IMG/VR virus record: IMGVR_UViG_3300027980_000065
Location: 1 to 37,262 of that record
Reading direction: 5' to 3' (one strand)
Source: a virus
DNA: 37,262 nt
Part shown: positions 6,106 to 13,784 of the stretch, piece by piece
How positions within the stretch are numbered: the first letter of the stretch is position 1
Layout: every line of letters begins with the position of its first letter
Program-made: the position numbers and the translations under genes
The notes under the pieces: model-generated
Database searches by the model: none
What the model saw: the letters and a program-made list of their open reading frames with translations, nothing else
Told to the model about the DNA's origin: nothing

Positions 6106-7958
6106 TGTACCCAGACCTCCGTAAATACCCGTACTTTGCGTACGATACGGAGACAACAGGGTTACGCTATCCAGTACATAAGGCATTTGCCTGCTCCATA
6201 GCTGCCCCTGATGGCAACTCGTGGTACTACGATTTCCGGCGTCAGCCGAAGGCCGTTAACTGGCTGAATGACACCTTCCGCACTCTTGATGCGAATTCCC
6301 GGGTCATTTGCCATAACGCGCCCTTTGATGCTTGCATGTCGGCTGGCGCTGGGATTCATATACCACTTGCACTCCTAGATGATACGGTAATCCGGGCATG
6401 CCTCATTAACGAACATGAGGCGTCCGTATTCCCTTGGAATAAGAAGCGCAAACCCGGGGGATACAGCCTCGATTACCTGTGCCGCAAGTACCTGAAACGC
6501 GGCAAGCTGGACATCGACGTTGCGAACATAGCCGACCTTCCGTATGAAGAGGCTAAGGATTATGCCGTAGAGGATGCAATCCTTACCCTGTTGTTATGGG
6601 AGTACCAGAAGACTGAGATACACCGAATGGGCCTCTACAAGATAGAGGAGTTGGAACGCAGGACGATGCCGGTAATCATCGAATCCCAGATGAATGGAAT
6701 CCGGGTCGACCTTGACCAGACCGAACAGGCGATGGCGGCAATGACACCGCACATCAACGGGTTGAAAAGTGAACTTAACACCCTCGCCGGGTGGGATTTT
6801 AACGTCAACTCACCGAAGCAGATGATTAAGCTGTTTGACCCGACCAAGACCGAATCAGGCTGGTGGGTCGGACGCAACAGGATCGGGACCACCGATAAGG
6901 GTGCGCCCTCGTTCAAGAAGGAGTACCTTGAAGAACTTGCCGAATTTGACCCACGTGCCCGTATGGTTACGAATATACGATCCGCGCTTAAGACGCGGGA
7001 CACGTTTCTGGCGAAGCACATCTTGGAGCATGCAATCGGAGACCGAGTTTATCCAACTATCAATCAAACAGTTCGCGAAACTGGTGGGACCAAATGGGGT
7101 CGACTATCTTACGTCGAACCAGCCATGCAGCAAATCCCTAGTCGCGATAAGGTCACGGCAGCAATCGTTAAACCTTGCTTTCTCCCGGATGATGGGCAGG
7201 TCTGGCTCGATTATGACCTTGCCTCTTTCGAAGTACGAGTCTTCGCTGCATTAGTCGGCATGTACAACGACTATCTGGTGCGAATGTACCAGAAGAATCC
7301 AACACTGGACTTCCACCAAATGGTGGCTGACCTAACCGGCCTGATCCGTAACGCAGAGTACGGGGGCCAACCTAACGCCAAGCAACTCAATCTAAGCATG
7401 ATCTTCTCTCAGGGTGCTGGTGCAACAGCCCAAAAGATGGGCATGGAGACCGAAGATGCCAAGTTCACCGACGAATGGGGAGACGAAATCAAGTACCAAC
7501 GAGCAGGTAACGATGCATATCGAATTATCGATTTGTACCATAGCAAAGTCCGGGGAGTTAGAAAGCTCGCTGAAACGGCTCGAAAGATTGCAGAAAAGCG
7601 CGGCTATCTTCGGACAAAATTTGGAAGGCATATCCGCTTTCCTAAGCGATATAAAAGTTACAAGGCATCCGGCATCCTCATCCAAGCCACTAGTGCTGAT
7701 ATCAACAAAGAGAATTGGTGCATTATTGACGAGGCTTTGGATGGACGAGGACGAATAGTCCTTAACACACACGATAGTTACAGCATGTCGGTCGACGTTG
7801 ATCACGTTGAGGACCTGCTGGGCGACGTAAAGGGAGCAGTTGAGCGGGAGTTTTTGGGTGTCCCGTTGCTGTTAGATTTCAACGGAGTAGGGCGGAACTG
7901 GTGGGCTGCCTTGAAAAATGAGGGGATAGATAATGTTACTGCCTCTGCAGGACATTAG
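6105..7958 (+). CDS. dpoZ: Family A DNA polymerase of a Z-genome phage (DpoZ-like)
   Basis: This gene encodes 617 residues from GTG at 6105, overlapping the previous TAG. The N-terminal 3'-5' exonuclease is intact: DTE (Asp14, Glu16), HNAPFD (Asp75) and YAVED (Tyr153, Asp157). The polymerase part has motif A DYDLASFEVR (Asp369), a motif B region around Lys426 (NAKQLNLSMIF) and motif C THDSY (Asp557). Compared with Pol I, motif A lacks SQIE, the R of R-x3-K in motif B appears to be Gln, and the Glu after HD is Ser. In phiVC8-type phages this enzyme (DpoZ) prefers dZTP over dATP; the assignment here rests on the fold plus linkage to purZ, mazZ and datZ. Its last 26 bases overlap the primase-helicase gene. 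Confidence 0.93.
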   Translation: MYPDLRKYPYFAYDTETTGLRYPVHKAFACSIAAPDGNSWYYDFRRQPKAVNWLNDTFRTLDANSRVICHNAPFDACMSAGAGIHIPLALLDDTVIRACLINEHEASVFPWNKKRKPGGYSLDYLCRKYLKRGKLDIDVANIADLPYEEAKDYAVEDAILTLLLWEYQKTEIHRMGLYKIEELERRTMPVIIESQMNGIRVDLDQTEQAMAAMTPHINGLKSELNTLAGWDFNVNSPKQMIKLFDPTKTESGWWVGRNRIGTTDKGAPSFKKEYLEELAEFDPRARMVTNIRSALKTRDTFLAKHILEHAIGDRVYPTINQTVRETGGTKWGRLSYVEPAMQQIPSRDKVTAAIVKPCFLPDDGQVWLDYDLASFEVRVFAALVGMYNDYLVRMYQKNPTLDFHQMVADLTGLIRNAEYGGQPNAKQLNLSMIFSQGAGATAQKMGMETEDAKFTDEWGDEIKYQRAGNDAYRIIDLYHSKVRGVRKLAETARKIAEKRGYLRTKFGRHIRFPKRYKSYKASGILIQATSADINKENWCIIDEALDGRGRIVLNTHDSYSMSVDVDHVEDLLGDVKGAVEREFLGVPLLLDFNGVGRNWWAALKNEGIDNVTASAGH

Positions 7959-10107
7959 GGATATTGATCGGATAGACGACTTCGAAACGAAGATGCACAT
8001 GGCCGCAAGACTGTATGCTGAGCAAGGAATACCGGTAGTACCCCTAAGAGCGAACAGCAAGATTTTGCCCGAGAAGAAGACGGGCGTTAACTATTTTTCC
8101 GGATCGACCAAGCCGAAGACCATGGACAAGTGGTTTGGGGAGAAAGGTCGGTACCGGGGGTGGAATATTGGGCTGGTCTGTGGTCAAGAGCTTTTTGTGA
8201 TTGACCTCGACTTACACGGGCGCGAGAACGGGATCGAGAATTGGGAGGCGTTCCGGGAAGGCCGGGAGCTAGGATGCCCGGTGGCCAAGACCCCGACCGG
8301 GGGCCGACACTTAGTCCTCCGCTGGCGGGGCAACCTGACCTCTTCCTCCGGGAAGCTGGCTCGCGGCGTGGACACACGCGGGGGCGACGGTAGCCCCCGA
8401 TCGCACGTCGTAGCATGGCCCTCGCGCACAGAAGACGGGGACTATAGTTGGGTTGAGGGCGGGGAGATACCTGAAACCCCACAGTGGATCAGCGACGCGC
8501 TTGGGGTCCCATGGTCGTCCAAACCGGGGCGGGGTAACGAGGAGGTCGGAGAACAAGATGAAGAGTGGAAATACGAGCTGCATCAAGTTGCAGCCATGCT
8601 GGACCATGTTGACCCCGACATTCTATCGTACGAAGAATGGCTATTTGTGGGACAAGCGATCAACAGTCAACACCCTGACCCAGATGGACTCCAACTTTGG
8701 GACACGTGGTCTGCTAATGGTGAGCGTTATGTACAGGGCGAATGCGAAAAGCGCTGGACTGGGTTCAATCCCGGAGGAACCATTCGAATGGGGTCGCTTA
8801 TCTATTTCGCGAAACAGGGCGGATACGACACAACTGCTGATCCGGCTAGAACGGGTGACTTTGAAGAGCTAGTAAACAAGATGAATGAGGACAATGCCAT
8901 CCTGCTGACCGGGGGCAAGGTCCGGATTGTGCACCGGGACGAACGGGGCGGAATTCACATAATGGGGACACAGGACTTCAATACCCTGATGTACAACCGA
9001 ACGATCACAATCCCCAACGCCAAGAAGCGAACCACTGAGGCCGACATTTGGATGGGCCACCCAATGCGCCGGGAGTGCATTATGGGCATGGGCTTCTTCC
9101 CCAATGAGCAGTTCTGGCACGATGGATACGTCAACATGTGGCAGGGCTGGGGGGTCAATCCTAAGGAGGGGGATTGGACCATGTTCGAGAATCACATCAA
9201 GGACATCTTGTGCGGGGGCGACGAAGAGCTAAATTGCTTTGTCCTCGATTGGGTGGCCGATATCTTGCAGGACCCGATGAATCCGAAGGGTACTGCAATA
9301 GTGATGCATGGCAAGGAAGGTACCGGCAAGGGCACCTTCTGCGAAATGGTCGGTAAGATCATGGGCAAGCAGCACTATAAACACGTGACCAATGACCGAC
9401 ATTTGACTGGTAACTTCAACTACCACCTAATGGACGGGCTATTGGTATTCGCAGACGAGGTAGTTTACGGTGGAAGCAGATCAACAGCAGGTATCCTTAA
9501 GTCCATGGTTACGGAGAAACAGCTCGTTTGTGAGCGAAAGGGCGTGGACAGTTTCATGTATGACAATAGGGCGCGGCTTGCTGTGGCCAGTAATGAGGAC
9601 TGGTTTATCCCCGCAGGTCCAGAGTCAAGACGATGGTTGGTACTGGAAGTCTCCGACAAGTACGCGAATAAGAGGAGCTACTTCGATGCCCTCTACACTC
9701 AAATGGAATCGGGTGGGTATGAAGCTATGATGCACGACTTACTGGCGAGGAAGATCACCAGTAACCTATCCAAGGCCATCGAGACGAAAGGCCTCGAGCA
9801 ACAACGTGCAATATACCGATCCACAGGCGATGCGGTTGACCAATGGATGGACCGGTGCATTGCCAAGCAAGATTTGGGGGTCCCCGATGAAGGACAAGGG
9901 GGCTGGCCGGATGATGTTGATAGAATGGACTTGTATGACGCTTTCGATAGTTGGGCGGATAACAAGAAAATAAGAACTAAGGGCGTAGCCCATTTTTACA
10001 AGAAGGTAGAGAGTTATGGTTTCGTTAAGCACCGTCCAAGAACGAAGGGCGTCCGAAAGTGGCGCTATAAAGTCCCACCACATGACAAGTTTGATACCGA
10101 AGGTTGA
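7933..10107 (+). CDS. PrimPol-SF3 helicase (bifunctional primase/helicase)
   Basis: This gene encodes 724 residues from ATG at 7933, behind GAGGGGATAG inside the polymerase gene. The N-terminal third is an archaeo-eukaryotic primase/polymerase domain: VIDLD (Asp91, Asp93), TGGRH (His126) and a third motif near HVVAWPS. A PriCT-2-like linker follows (WLFVGQAINSQHPD to IYFAKQGGYD). The C-terminal part is a D5-type SF3 helicase with Walker A GKEGTGKGT (Lys466), Walker B VFADEVV and motif C VASNED. It should both unwind DNA and lay down primers at the fork. Being joined to the polymerase and purZ suggests a shared replication module; it too must act on Z-containing template. Confidence 0.93.
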   Translation: MLLPLQDIRDIDRIDDFETKMHMAARLYAEQGIPVVPLRANSKILPEKKTGVNYFSGSTKPKTMDKWFGEKGRYRGWNIGLVCGQELFVIDLDLHGRENGIENWEAFREGRELGCPVAKTPTGGRHLVLRWRGNLTSSSGKLARGVDTRGGDGSPRSHVVAWPSRTEDGDYSWVEGGEIPETPQWISDALGVPWSSKPGRGNEEVGEQDEEWKYELHQVAAMLDHVDPDILSYEEWLFVGQAINSQHPDPDGLQLWDTWSANGERYVQGECEKRWTGFNPGGTIRMGSLIYFAKQGGYDTTADPARTGDFEELVNKMNEDNAILLTGGKVRIVHRDERGGIHIMGTQDFNTLMYNRTITIPNAKKRTTEADIWMGHPMRRECIMGMGFFPNEQFWHDGYVNMWQGWGVNPKEGDWTMFENHIKDILCGGDEELNCFVLDWVADILQDPMNPKGTAIVMHGKEGTGKGTFCEMVGKIMGKQHYKHVTNDRHLTGNFNYHLMDGLLVFADEVVYGGSRSTAGILKSMVTEKQLVCERKGVDSFMYDNRARLAVASNEDWFIPAGPESRRWLVLEVSDKYANKRSYFDALYTQMESGGYEAMMHDLLARKITSNLSKAIETKGLEQQRAIYRSTGDAVDQWMDRCIAKQDLGVPDEGQGGWPDDVDRMDLYDAFDSWADNKKIRTKGVAHFYKKVESYGFVKHRPRTKGVRKWRYKVPPHDKFDTEG

Positions 10108-11062
10108 CCTAGTATTAGACCTGCAGTTCGGGTCGACCGGCAAGGGGCTTATATGCGGGTATCTGGCTGAGGTCGGGGATTATGACACCGTAGTGTCGGC
10201 CAATATGCCGAATGCGGGGCATACCTACATTACAGCGCAGGGCGTTAAGTACATGACCAAGGTGCTGCCAGCCAGCTTCTGTGGGTCCAAGATCAAGCAA
10301 GTGTTGATCGGCCCCGGGGCGGTGTTTAGTCTGCGCCGGTTGCAGGAGGAAATGCTCTGGCTCCGGTCAGATCAGGCATTGCGCATCCACCCGAACGCCG
10401 TGGTCTTGAGCGACGAGCATGTTAAAGCCGAGCAAGGCCTGACCCACATAGCCTCGACAAGGCAGGGGTCCGCCGCCGCAATGTGTGATAAGATGTGGCG
10501 GGACAAGCCCATCACGGCCAAACAGGTGCTTAAGGGTACGAAGTGGGAGTACCTTGTCGCCAGTCACGAAGAATGGATAATCCGCTTGGAGGCATCGAGC
10601 GGTATACTTGCAGAAGGGTCGCAGGGATACAGTCTGGGGATCAACACCCAATTCTATCCCTACACCACCAGCCGCGATTGTGGACCTGCGGCCTTTCTCT
10701 CTAATTTGGGTATCCCCATCGGGATGCTTGATATGGTAATCGGCACCTGCCGAACCCTGCCAATCCGTGTCGGGGGGACAAGTGGTGATTGCTATGCGGA
10801 TCAGGAGGAGTTGTCTTGGGAGGAGTTGGGCCTAGAACCCGAGAGAACTACTGTCACCAACCGCATTCGCCGCATCTATACTTACAGTAGGATGCAAATC
10901 GAGGAGGCTTGTTGGTGGTGCCAACCTGATCTAGTCTTCCTCAACTTCGCCAACTATGTCGAACATGACCGGGTAGCAGAGATTGTTGCCCACATCGACG
11001 ACTTCAGCAACGTACGGTGGGTCGGATTTGGACCCACGTATCACGACGTAGGGTTAATATGA
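10082..11062 (+). CDS. purZ: PurZ, succinoaminodeoxyadenylate synthetase
   Basis: This gene encodes 326 residues. The start is ATG at 10082 (MTSLIPKV), 26 bases inside the helicase gene; a start at 10016 would add residues not seen in the family. PurZ joins dGMP to aspartate using a nucleoside triphosphate, giving the precursor that host PurB converts to dZMP. It is a PurA relative: P-loop-like GSTGKG at 17-22, NAGHT with the conserved His47, EGSQGYSLGIN, a YPYTTS segment and a PIRVGG segment. In PurA the loop is GDEGKGK and its Asp is the general base; here that position is Ser18, the known mark of PurZ, whose dGMP substrate has a 2-amino group. The protein is also shorter than PurA. It ends in ATGA with mazZ. 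Confidence 0.95.
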   Translation: MTSLIPKVDLVLDLQFGSTGKGLICGYLAEVGDYDTVVSANMPNAGHTYITAQGVKYMTKVLPASFCGSKIKQVLIGPGAVFSLRRLQEEMLWLRSDQALRIHPNAVVLSDEHVKAEQGLTHIASTRQGSAAAMCDKMWRDKPITAKQVLKGTKWEYLVASHEEWIIRLEASSGILAEGSQGYSLGINTQFYPYTTSRDCGPAAFLSNLGIPIGMLDMVIGTCRTLPIRVGGTSGDCYADQEELSWEELGLEPERTTVTNRIRRIYTYSRMQIEEACWWCQPDLVFLNFANYVEHDRVAEIVAHIDDFSNVRWVGFGPTYHDVGLI

Positions 11063-11373
11063 CAGACTTTAACGTAAACGAGCTAAGGGTGGTAACCCGG
11101 GCCATATGGAAGTGGGCCAATACAATCATGCCGGAACGTACGCCAGCGGACGCGATCAAGAAGCTTTCGATGGAAGAAGTGCCGGAATTATGGAGGTCGC
11201 TAAAAGAAGATGGCGAAGTGGACGAAGGCGAAATAGCCGATGTCCTTATACTTGCCCTCGACATCTGCGAAATGTCGGGTATCGACCCCCTAACCGCAAT
11301 CCACAACAAGATGGCCGTTAACATCGGTCGTACGTGGAAATTTGAACATGGGGTATTACAACATGAAGATTAA
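11059..11373 (+). CDS. mazZ: MazZ, dGTP/dATP pyrophosphohydrolase (MazG/DUF550-like)
   Basis: This gene encodes 104 residues from ATG at 11059, which overlaps the purZ stop as ATGA; the earlier ATG at 11017 would lie well inside purZ. The all-alpha NTP pyrophosphatase motif is present: EEVPE (Glu39, Glu40, Glu43) and EIADV (Glu58, Asp61), the ExxE...ExxD residues that bind magnesium. In Z-genome phages MazZ hydrolyses dGTP, and also dATP, to the monophosphate, thereby supplying PurZ with dGMP. The neighbour order purZ-mazZ-datZ supports this exact role rather than a general housekeeping MazG. Substrate choice is inferred from context. Confidence 0.9.
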   Translation: MTDFNVNELRVVTRAIWKWANTIMPERTPADAIKKLSMEEVPELWRSLKEDGEVDEGEIADVLILALDICEMSGIDPLTAIHNKMAVNIGRTWKFEHGVLQHED

Positions 11374-11863
11374 CGACATACTCCGGGCATCGGGGGTTAC
11401 CCGGTGGCACATAGTCCGGACCGTTCGCCCCCAGAGCCTAGCGGAGCATACGTTCGACGTAGTGTTCATTGCCCGGGCGATCGCCAAGATTGCCGGGGTC
11501 GACGACTACGAGATTATCAAGGCTGCTCTTCTGCATGATCTTGATGAGATTATCACTGGGGACATACCAACCCCCACCAAGAAGAGGGCAAGGGACAATG
11601 GCTGGGAGCTTAACGACCTCTATGAGAAAGTCACAGGGCGGGAACTTAGTGAGGATGAATCCCTCATTATCCAGCTGGCCGATAAAATGGCGGATTTGTA
11701 CTGGCTCTGGTTGCATGCGCTCGGCCCCCACTCTAATCAGGTCTATGAGCAAATGGCCGAGCAGTTCAATGGGGATATTCGCGGTGAGGGGATACCAGAC
11801 AACATTAGGGAAGCCGTGCTTGATGTTCAAGTGCAGGTGCTATCTGAGGATTTCTTGATATGA
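11363..11863 (+). CDS. datZ: DatZ, HD-domain dATP triphosphohydrolase
   Basis: This gene encodes 166 residues from ATG at 11363 (MKINDILRASG), overlapping mazZ by 11 bases; a start at 11342 is less likely. It is a YfbR-like HD phosphohydrolase: SLAEHTF (His29), LLHDLDE (His58, Asp59) and LADKMAD (Asp107) give the H...HD...D metal site, and GDIPTPTKK is a YfbR-family signature. In phages S-2L and phiVC8 this enzyme strips dATP to deoxyadenosine, so that adenine is not built into the genome. The segment TRWHIVRTVRP near the N-terminus lies where the family's base pocket is formed. It ends in ATGA with the nuclease gene. Confidence 0.93.
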   Translation: MKINDILRASGVTRWHIVRTVRPQSLAEHTFDVVFIARAIAKIAGVDDYEIIKAALLHDLDEIITGDIPTPTKKRARDNGWELNDLYEKVTGRELSEDESLIIQLADKMADLYWLWLHALGPHSNQVYEQMAEQFNGDIRGEGIPDNIREAVLDVQVQVLSEDFLI

Positions 11864-12363
11864 GCAATCGCGGCGAAGCACAGATGTGGAAATATCTACG
11901 TCCCAAGCTGAAACCCTTCGGCCACTTTGAGAGGATAGAAAGTCATGAAACAGCTGTCGGAACTCCTGATGTCGAATATTGTATCGGAGGATATACGAAC
12001 CGTATTGAACTCAAATTTTCAAATAGTGAAAAGAGGGGACTTCGACTCCGCCCTGCACAGGCCGGATGGTTCAGAAAGAGAGTTAAAGCTGGAGGTCAGC
12101 CGTGGTTGCTGGCACAAGCTATCGTGCGGAAGAAACGGGGGTACGTTCTGGTTGCGGGTACGGACGTACCTGCCCTTGTGCACACAACTCGAATTGCCGA
12201 TTGGCTCGAAGCCGGGATAATGGTGTGGGAGGACAAGATAGACATCGAAGAACTGATCCAATTCCTGAGTACTTACTTGATCGTGGAGTCACCTACATCA
12301 AGTGGTGCCGAGGAACCCGAACCCTCCGGATTGATACTACCTTCCGGGATACAGACACCTTAG
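11860..12363 (+). CDS. VRR-NUC family nuclease
   Basis: This gene encodes 167 residues from ATG at 11860 (ATGA with datZ). It has the PD-(D/E)xK signature of VRR-NUC proteins: an early Glu6, GTPDVEY (Asp37), RIELKF (Glu50, Lys52) and Gln67 in LRPAQAGW. These standalone nucleases are common in phage replication modules and may cut branched or flapped DNA. Being coupled to datZ makes it the last gene of the Z cassette transcript. The last 27 residues (from about IVESPTS) are low in structure and overlap another open frame at 12225-12548 that looks coding. The true end of the nuclease could therefore differ if a frameshift occurs. Confidence 0.85.
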   Translation: MSNRGEAQMWKYLRPKLKPFGHFERIESHETAVGTPDVEYCIGGYTNRIELKFSNSEKRGLRLRPAQAGWFRKRVKAGGQPWLLAQAIVRKKRGYVLVAGTDVPALVHTTRIADWLEAGIMVWEDKIDIEELIQFLSTYLIVESPTSSGAEEPEPSGLILPSGIQTP

Positions 12364-12548
12364 CAGAGGTTCTTTACGGGGATTGGATCAAAGGTAAGGA
12401 CCCCTGCATCGTCTTACACGCGATGGACATGGGGTCCTTTACCACCCATTTTGCGGGAGCATTGACTCAGGGAGAATATTGTTCTAGCGGGATTTCTTCT
12501 TACGTCTTCGACCTGATGTGGCGCGTTTCCCCTTGCTGTGGGAGATAA
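12225..12548 (+). CDS. Doubtful alternate-frame small protein
   Basis: In the frame 1 base back from the nuclease, an open frame continues past its stop to TAA at 12546-12548, with GTG at 12225 as one possible start (107 residues). From about 12270 to 12490 its translation looks protein-like (for example GVTYIKWCRGTRTLRIDTTF, VLYGDWIKGKDPCIVLHAM), while the end overlaps the minus-strand basic protein gene by 65 bases. No ribosome site supports the GTG. It could be a real small gene, a frameshift extension of the nuclease, or a decayed gene. The overlap with an inverted repeat at 12393-12443 argues for caution. Confidence 0.3.
   Translation: MGGQDRHRRTDPIPEYLLDRGVTYIKWCRGTRTLRIDTTFRDTDTLAEVLYGDWIKGKDPCIVLHAMDMGSFTTHFAGALTQGEYCSSGISSYVFDLMWRVSPCCGR
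12393..12443. terminator. Inverted repeat between converging transcripts
   Basis: GGTAAGGACCCC at 12393-12404 pairs with GGGGTCCTTTACC at 12431-12443 (one extra T bulged), and inside the loop CATCG at 12407-12411 pairs with CGATG at 12421-12425. It sits after the last plus-strand gene (stop 12363) and before the end of the minus-strand arm (stop 12484), the expected place for a two-way terminator. There is no good T-run on either side, so the role is inferred; it may instead be part of the doubtful coding frame at 12225-12548. Confidence 0.4.
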
Positions 12549-12639
12549 ACTTCTTGGCCGCTTTCTTCGAAACCTTCTTGGATTTCCCCGCTGCTGCAGC
12601 GTACATTAGCCGCCGCTGTTTGGCAGATTTGAATGGCAT
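12484..12639 (-). CDS. 51-residue highly basic protein
   Basis: ATG at 12639 overlaps the TAA of the holin-like gene as TAATG, and the frame ends at TAG 12484-12486. The product starts MPFKSAKQRRLMYAAAAGKS and ends RRRKKKSR, with almost half of its residues Lys or Arg. Tiny basic proteins beginning MPFKSxxQRRxM are frequent in phage genomes near structural genes, but their job is not established; they could bind DNA in the virion or nucleic acid in the cell. It is the last gene of the minus-strand arm. Confidence 0.75.
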   Translation of the reverse strand: MPFKSAKQRRLMYAAAAGKSKKVSKKAAKKFISHSKGKRATSGRRRKKKSR

Positions 12640-13040
12640 TATTTCGCCTTACCCTTAACCTTCTCGACAGTACGCATGGTTCCAAGCAAACCTAACATAC
12701 CGAGAGTCAGTTGCATAATGGTTTGGTGGGGCAATTCCGGCCCCGGTTGACCCGTAATCCACTGAATCCACGGGTTGATCAGTACCATATTCAGTACCCC
12801 CATCCCGCAAACCCAACCGATCCACGGTCGCCACCCCGCCACAAATCTGGACCTGTGCTGGGCCTCGATTTTGTTGAGTTCCCCTTGCATCATATCAGGG
12901 GCTTGAGCGATCCGCATTCGTACCTCTTGGTGGGTCAGCTTTTCGTCCTTGCTGGTGAAAATGTTGTCGACGATGTTCCCCACGGCTGTCACCCCGGCGA
13001 TTGCATCGTCAGCGCCGAATATCTTGCTAAGTATGCCCAT
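12639..13040 (-). CDS. Holin of the 3TM superfamily
   Basis: This gene encodes 133 residues from ATG at 13040 (MGILSKIFGADD), behind GAGGATCAAG; the start at 13052 lacks this spacing. A soluble helical first half (residues about 20-70) is followed by AGWRPWIGWVCGMGVLNMVL and a second hydrophobic stretch LTLGMLGLLGTMRTVEKVKG. The WRP-W-G-WVC and LRTVEKVKG-type ending are typical of the 3TM holin family of phages and gene-transfer agents. Holins open the inner membrane at the set time of lysis. The neighbours are a DUF5675 protein and other possible lysis genes. Family by pattern is firm; timing role follows from the family. Confidence 0.85.
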   Translation of the reverse strand: MGILSKIFGADDAIAGVTAVGNIVDNIFTSKDEKLTHQEVRMRIAQAPDMMQGELNKIEAQHRSRFVAGWRPWIGWVCGMGVLNMVLINPWIQWITGQPGPELPHQTIMQLTLGMLGLLGTMRTVEKVKGKAK

Positions 13041-13482
13041 CTTGATCCTCAATCGTTATAGAGATTTCCTCAAGGGCGAGTGCCCCAAGGATTGCCTCAT
13101 ACAGTCGAGTGTAAGCTGCCACTGAACTTTGGACAGACCCACGCTCGGTCACGTTCTGTACTTGGCCATCGCCCACTAGGATGCAACCCTCTGAGTGGTC
13201 GTCATTGTTGCCGGTGTGAATGTACACGAATTTAAAATCCGGTACGTCCCGTAGCCACAACATCCCCATGTGGAAATCGAACCTCTTGGCGTAGCGTTGT
13301 GTCATACCCCCTTCATCACGGAGGGTTATTTTATATGTGCCCGGTGGAATTCTGGTCTCACCCGGAACCTTGGGCACGTTGTACTGATCTTCTAGCGTAT
13401 AGCAGAAGAATTTGCCGTTGACACGTAAGATGCCCAGCGTAGCTTCATCGCCCCCACTGAACCGGGTGAGTCTTAGTTCCAT
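13027..13482 (-). CDS. DUF5675 family protein, possible cell-wall enzyme
   Basis: This gene encodes 151 residues from ATG at 13482 (TAATG with the upstream gene). The domain fills nearly the whole protein: an N-terminal strand pair with TLGILRVNGKFFCYTLED, then PGETRIPPGTYKI, then YIHTGNNDDHSEGCILVG, where His89 and Cys100 are spaced as in an HxGN...GC motif. This is the DUF5675 pattern, and the ending resembles the His/Cys active site of YkuD-type L,D-transpeptidases. No other endolysin is visible in the window, and the gene lies between two membrane-protein genes of a lysis block, so a peptidoglycan-acting role is a reasonable inference but not shown. Confidence 0.85.
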   Translation of the reverse strand: MELRLTRFSGGDEATLGILRVNGKFFCYTLEDQYNVPKVPGETRIPPGTYKITLRDEGGMTQRYAKRFDFHMGMLWLRDVPDFKFVYIHTGNNDDHSEGCILVGDGQVQNVTERGSVQSSVAAYTRLYEAILGALALEEISITIEDQDGHT

Positions 13483-13784
13483 TATCGGTTAGCCTCGTTT
13501 TGGAGGTACTCCATAAAGATTTCTTCGAATCTTTGTTGGTTTTCAATGGCGGTATCCGCCTTGTCGTCAATTCCGTCGACCGTCGCCTTAATAGCGGCCA
13601 CGTCGGTTGTTAATTGGGTAGTGTCGGGGATCACAATTTCGGGTATATCTTCCAGCTGGGCCTTAACCTCAGTGCTGATCCAAAATTGGGCAGCCATGCC
13701 TATGATCGTAAGGACTAGTCCACCGCCAATGATGGAACCTCCGACCCACATAGCTACCTGTTTACTCTTCTGGGTCATTGTCAC
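13482..13784 (-). CDS. Single-pass membrane protein with coiled-coil tail (lysis-region)
   Basis: This gene encodes 100 residues. GTG at 13784 has GGAG 7 bases upstream and is preferred over the ATG at 13778. Residues about 10-33 are hydrophobic (MWVGGSIIGGGLVLTIIGM), followed by an acidic, helical tail (QLEDIPEIV, then heptad-like TTDVAAIKATVDGIDDKAD) ending LQNEANR. The shape, an N-terminal anchor with an external coiled coil, is that of an inner-membrane spanin (Rz-like) or a tethered holin partner. No sequence family is recognised. It overlaps the secreted protein gene upstream by 23 bases, which would suit a spanin pair, but that protein lacks a lipobox. Confidence 0.7.
   Translation of the reverse strand: MTMTQKSKQVAMWVGGSIIGGGLVLTIIGMAAQFWISTEVKAQLEDIPEIVIPDTTQLTTDVAAIKATVDGIDDKADTAIENQQRFEEIFMEYLQNEANR

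Noticed and set aside
8087-8482. 131-residue minus-strand open frame inside the PrimPol gene
   Set aside because: It is a shadow of the conserved primase motifs, with Pro/Arg-rich random-looking sequence and no start signal.
10082-11062. Host-type adenylosuccinate synthetase (PurA) picked up by the phage
   Set aside because: The catalytic loop has Ser instead of Asp, the protein is shorter than PurA and its neighbours are mazZ, datZ and a DpoZ-like polymerase, so PurZ is the better call.
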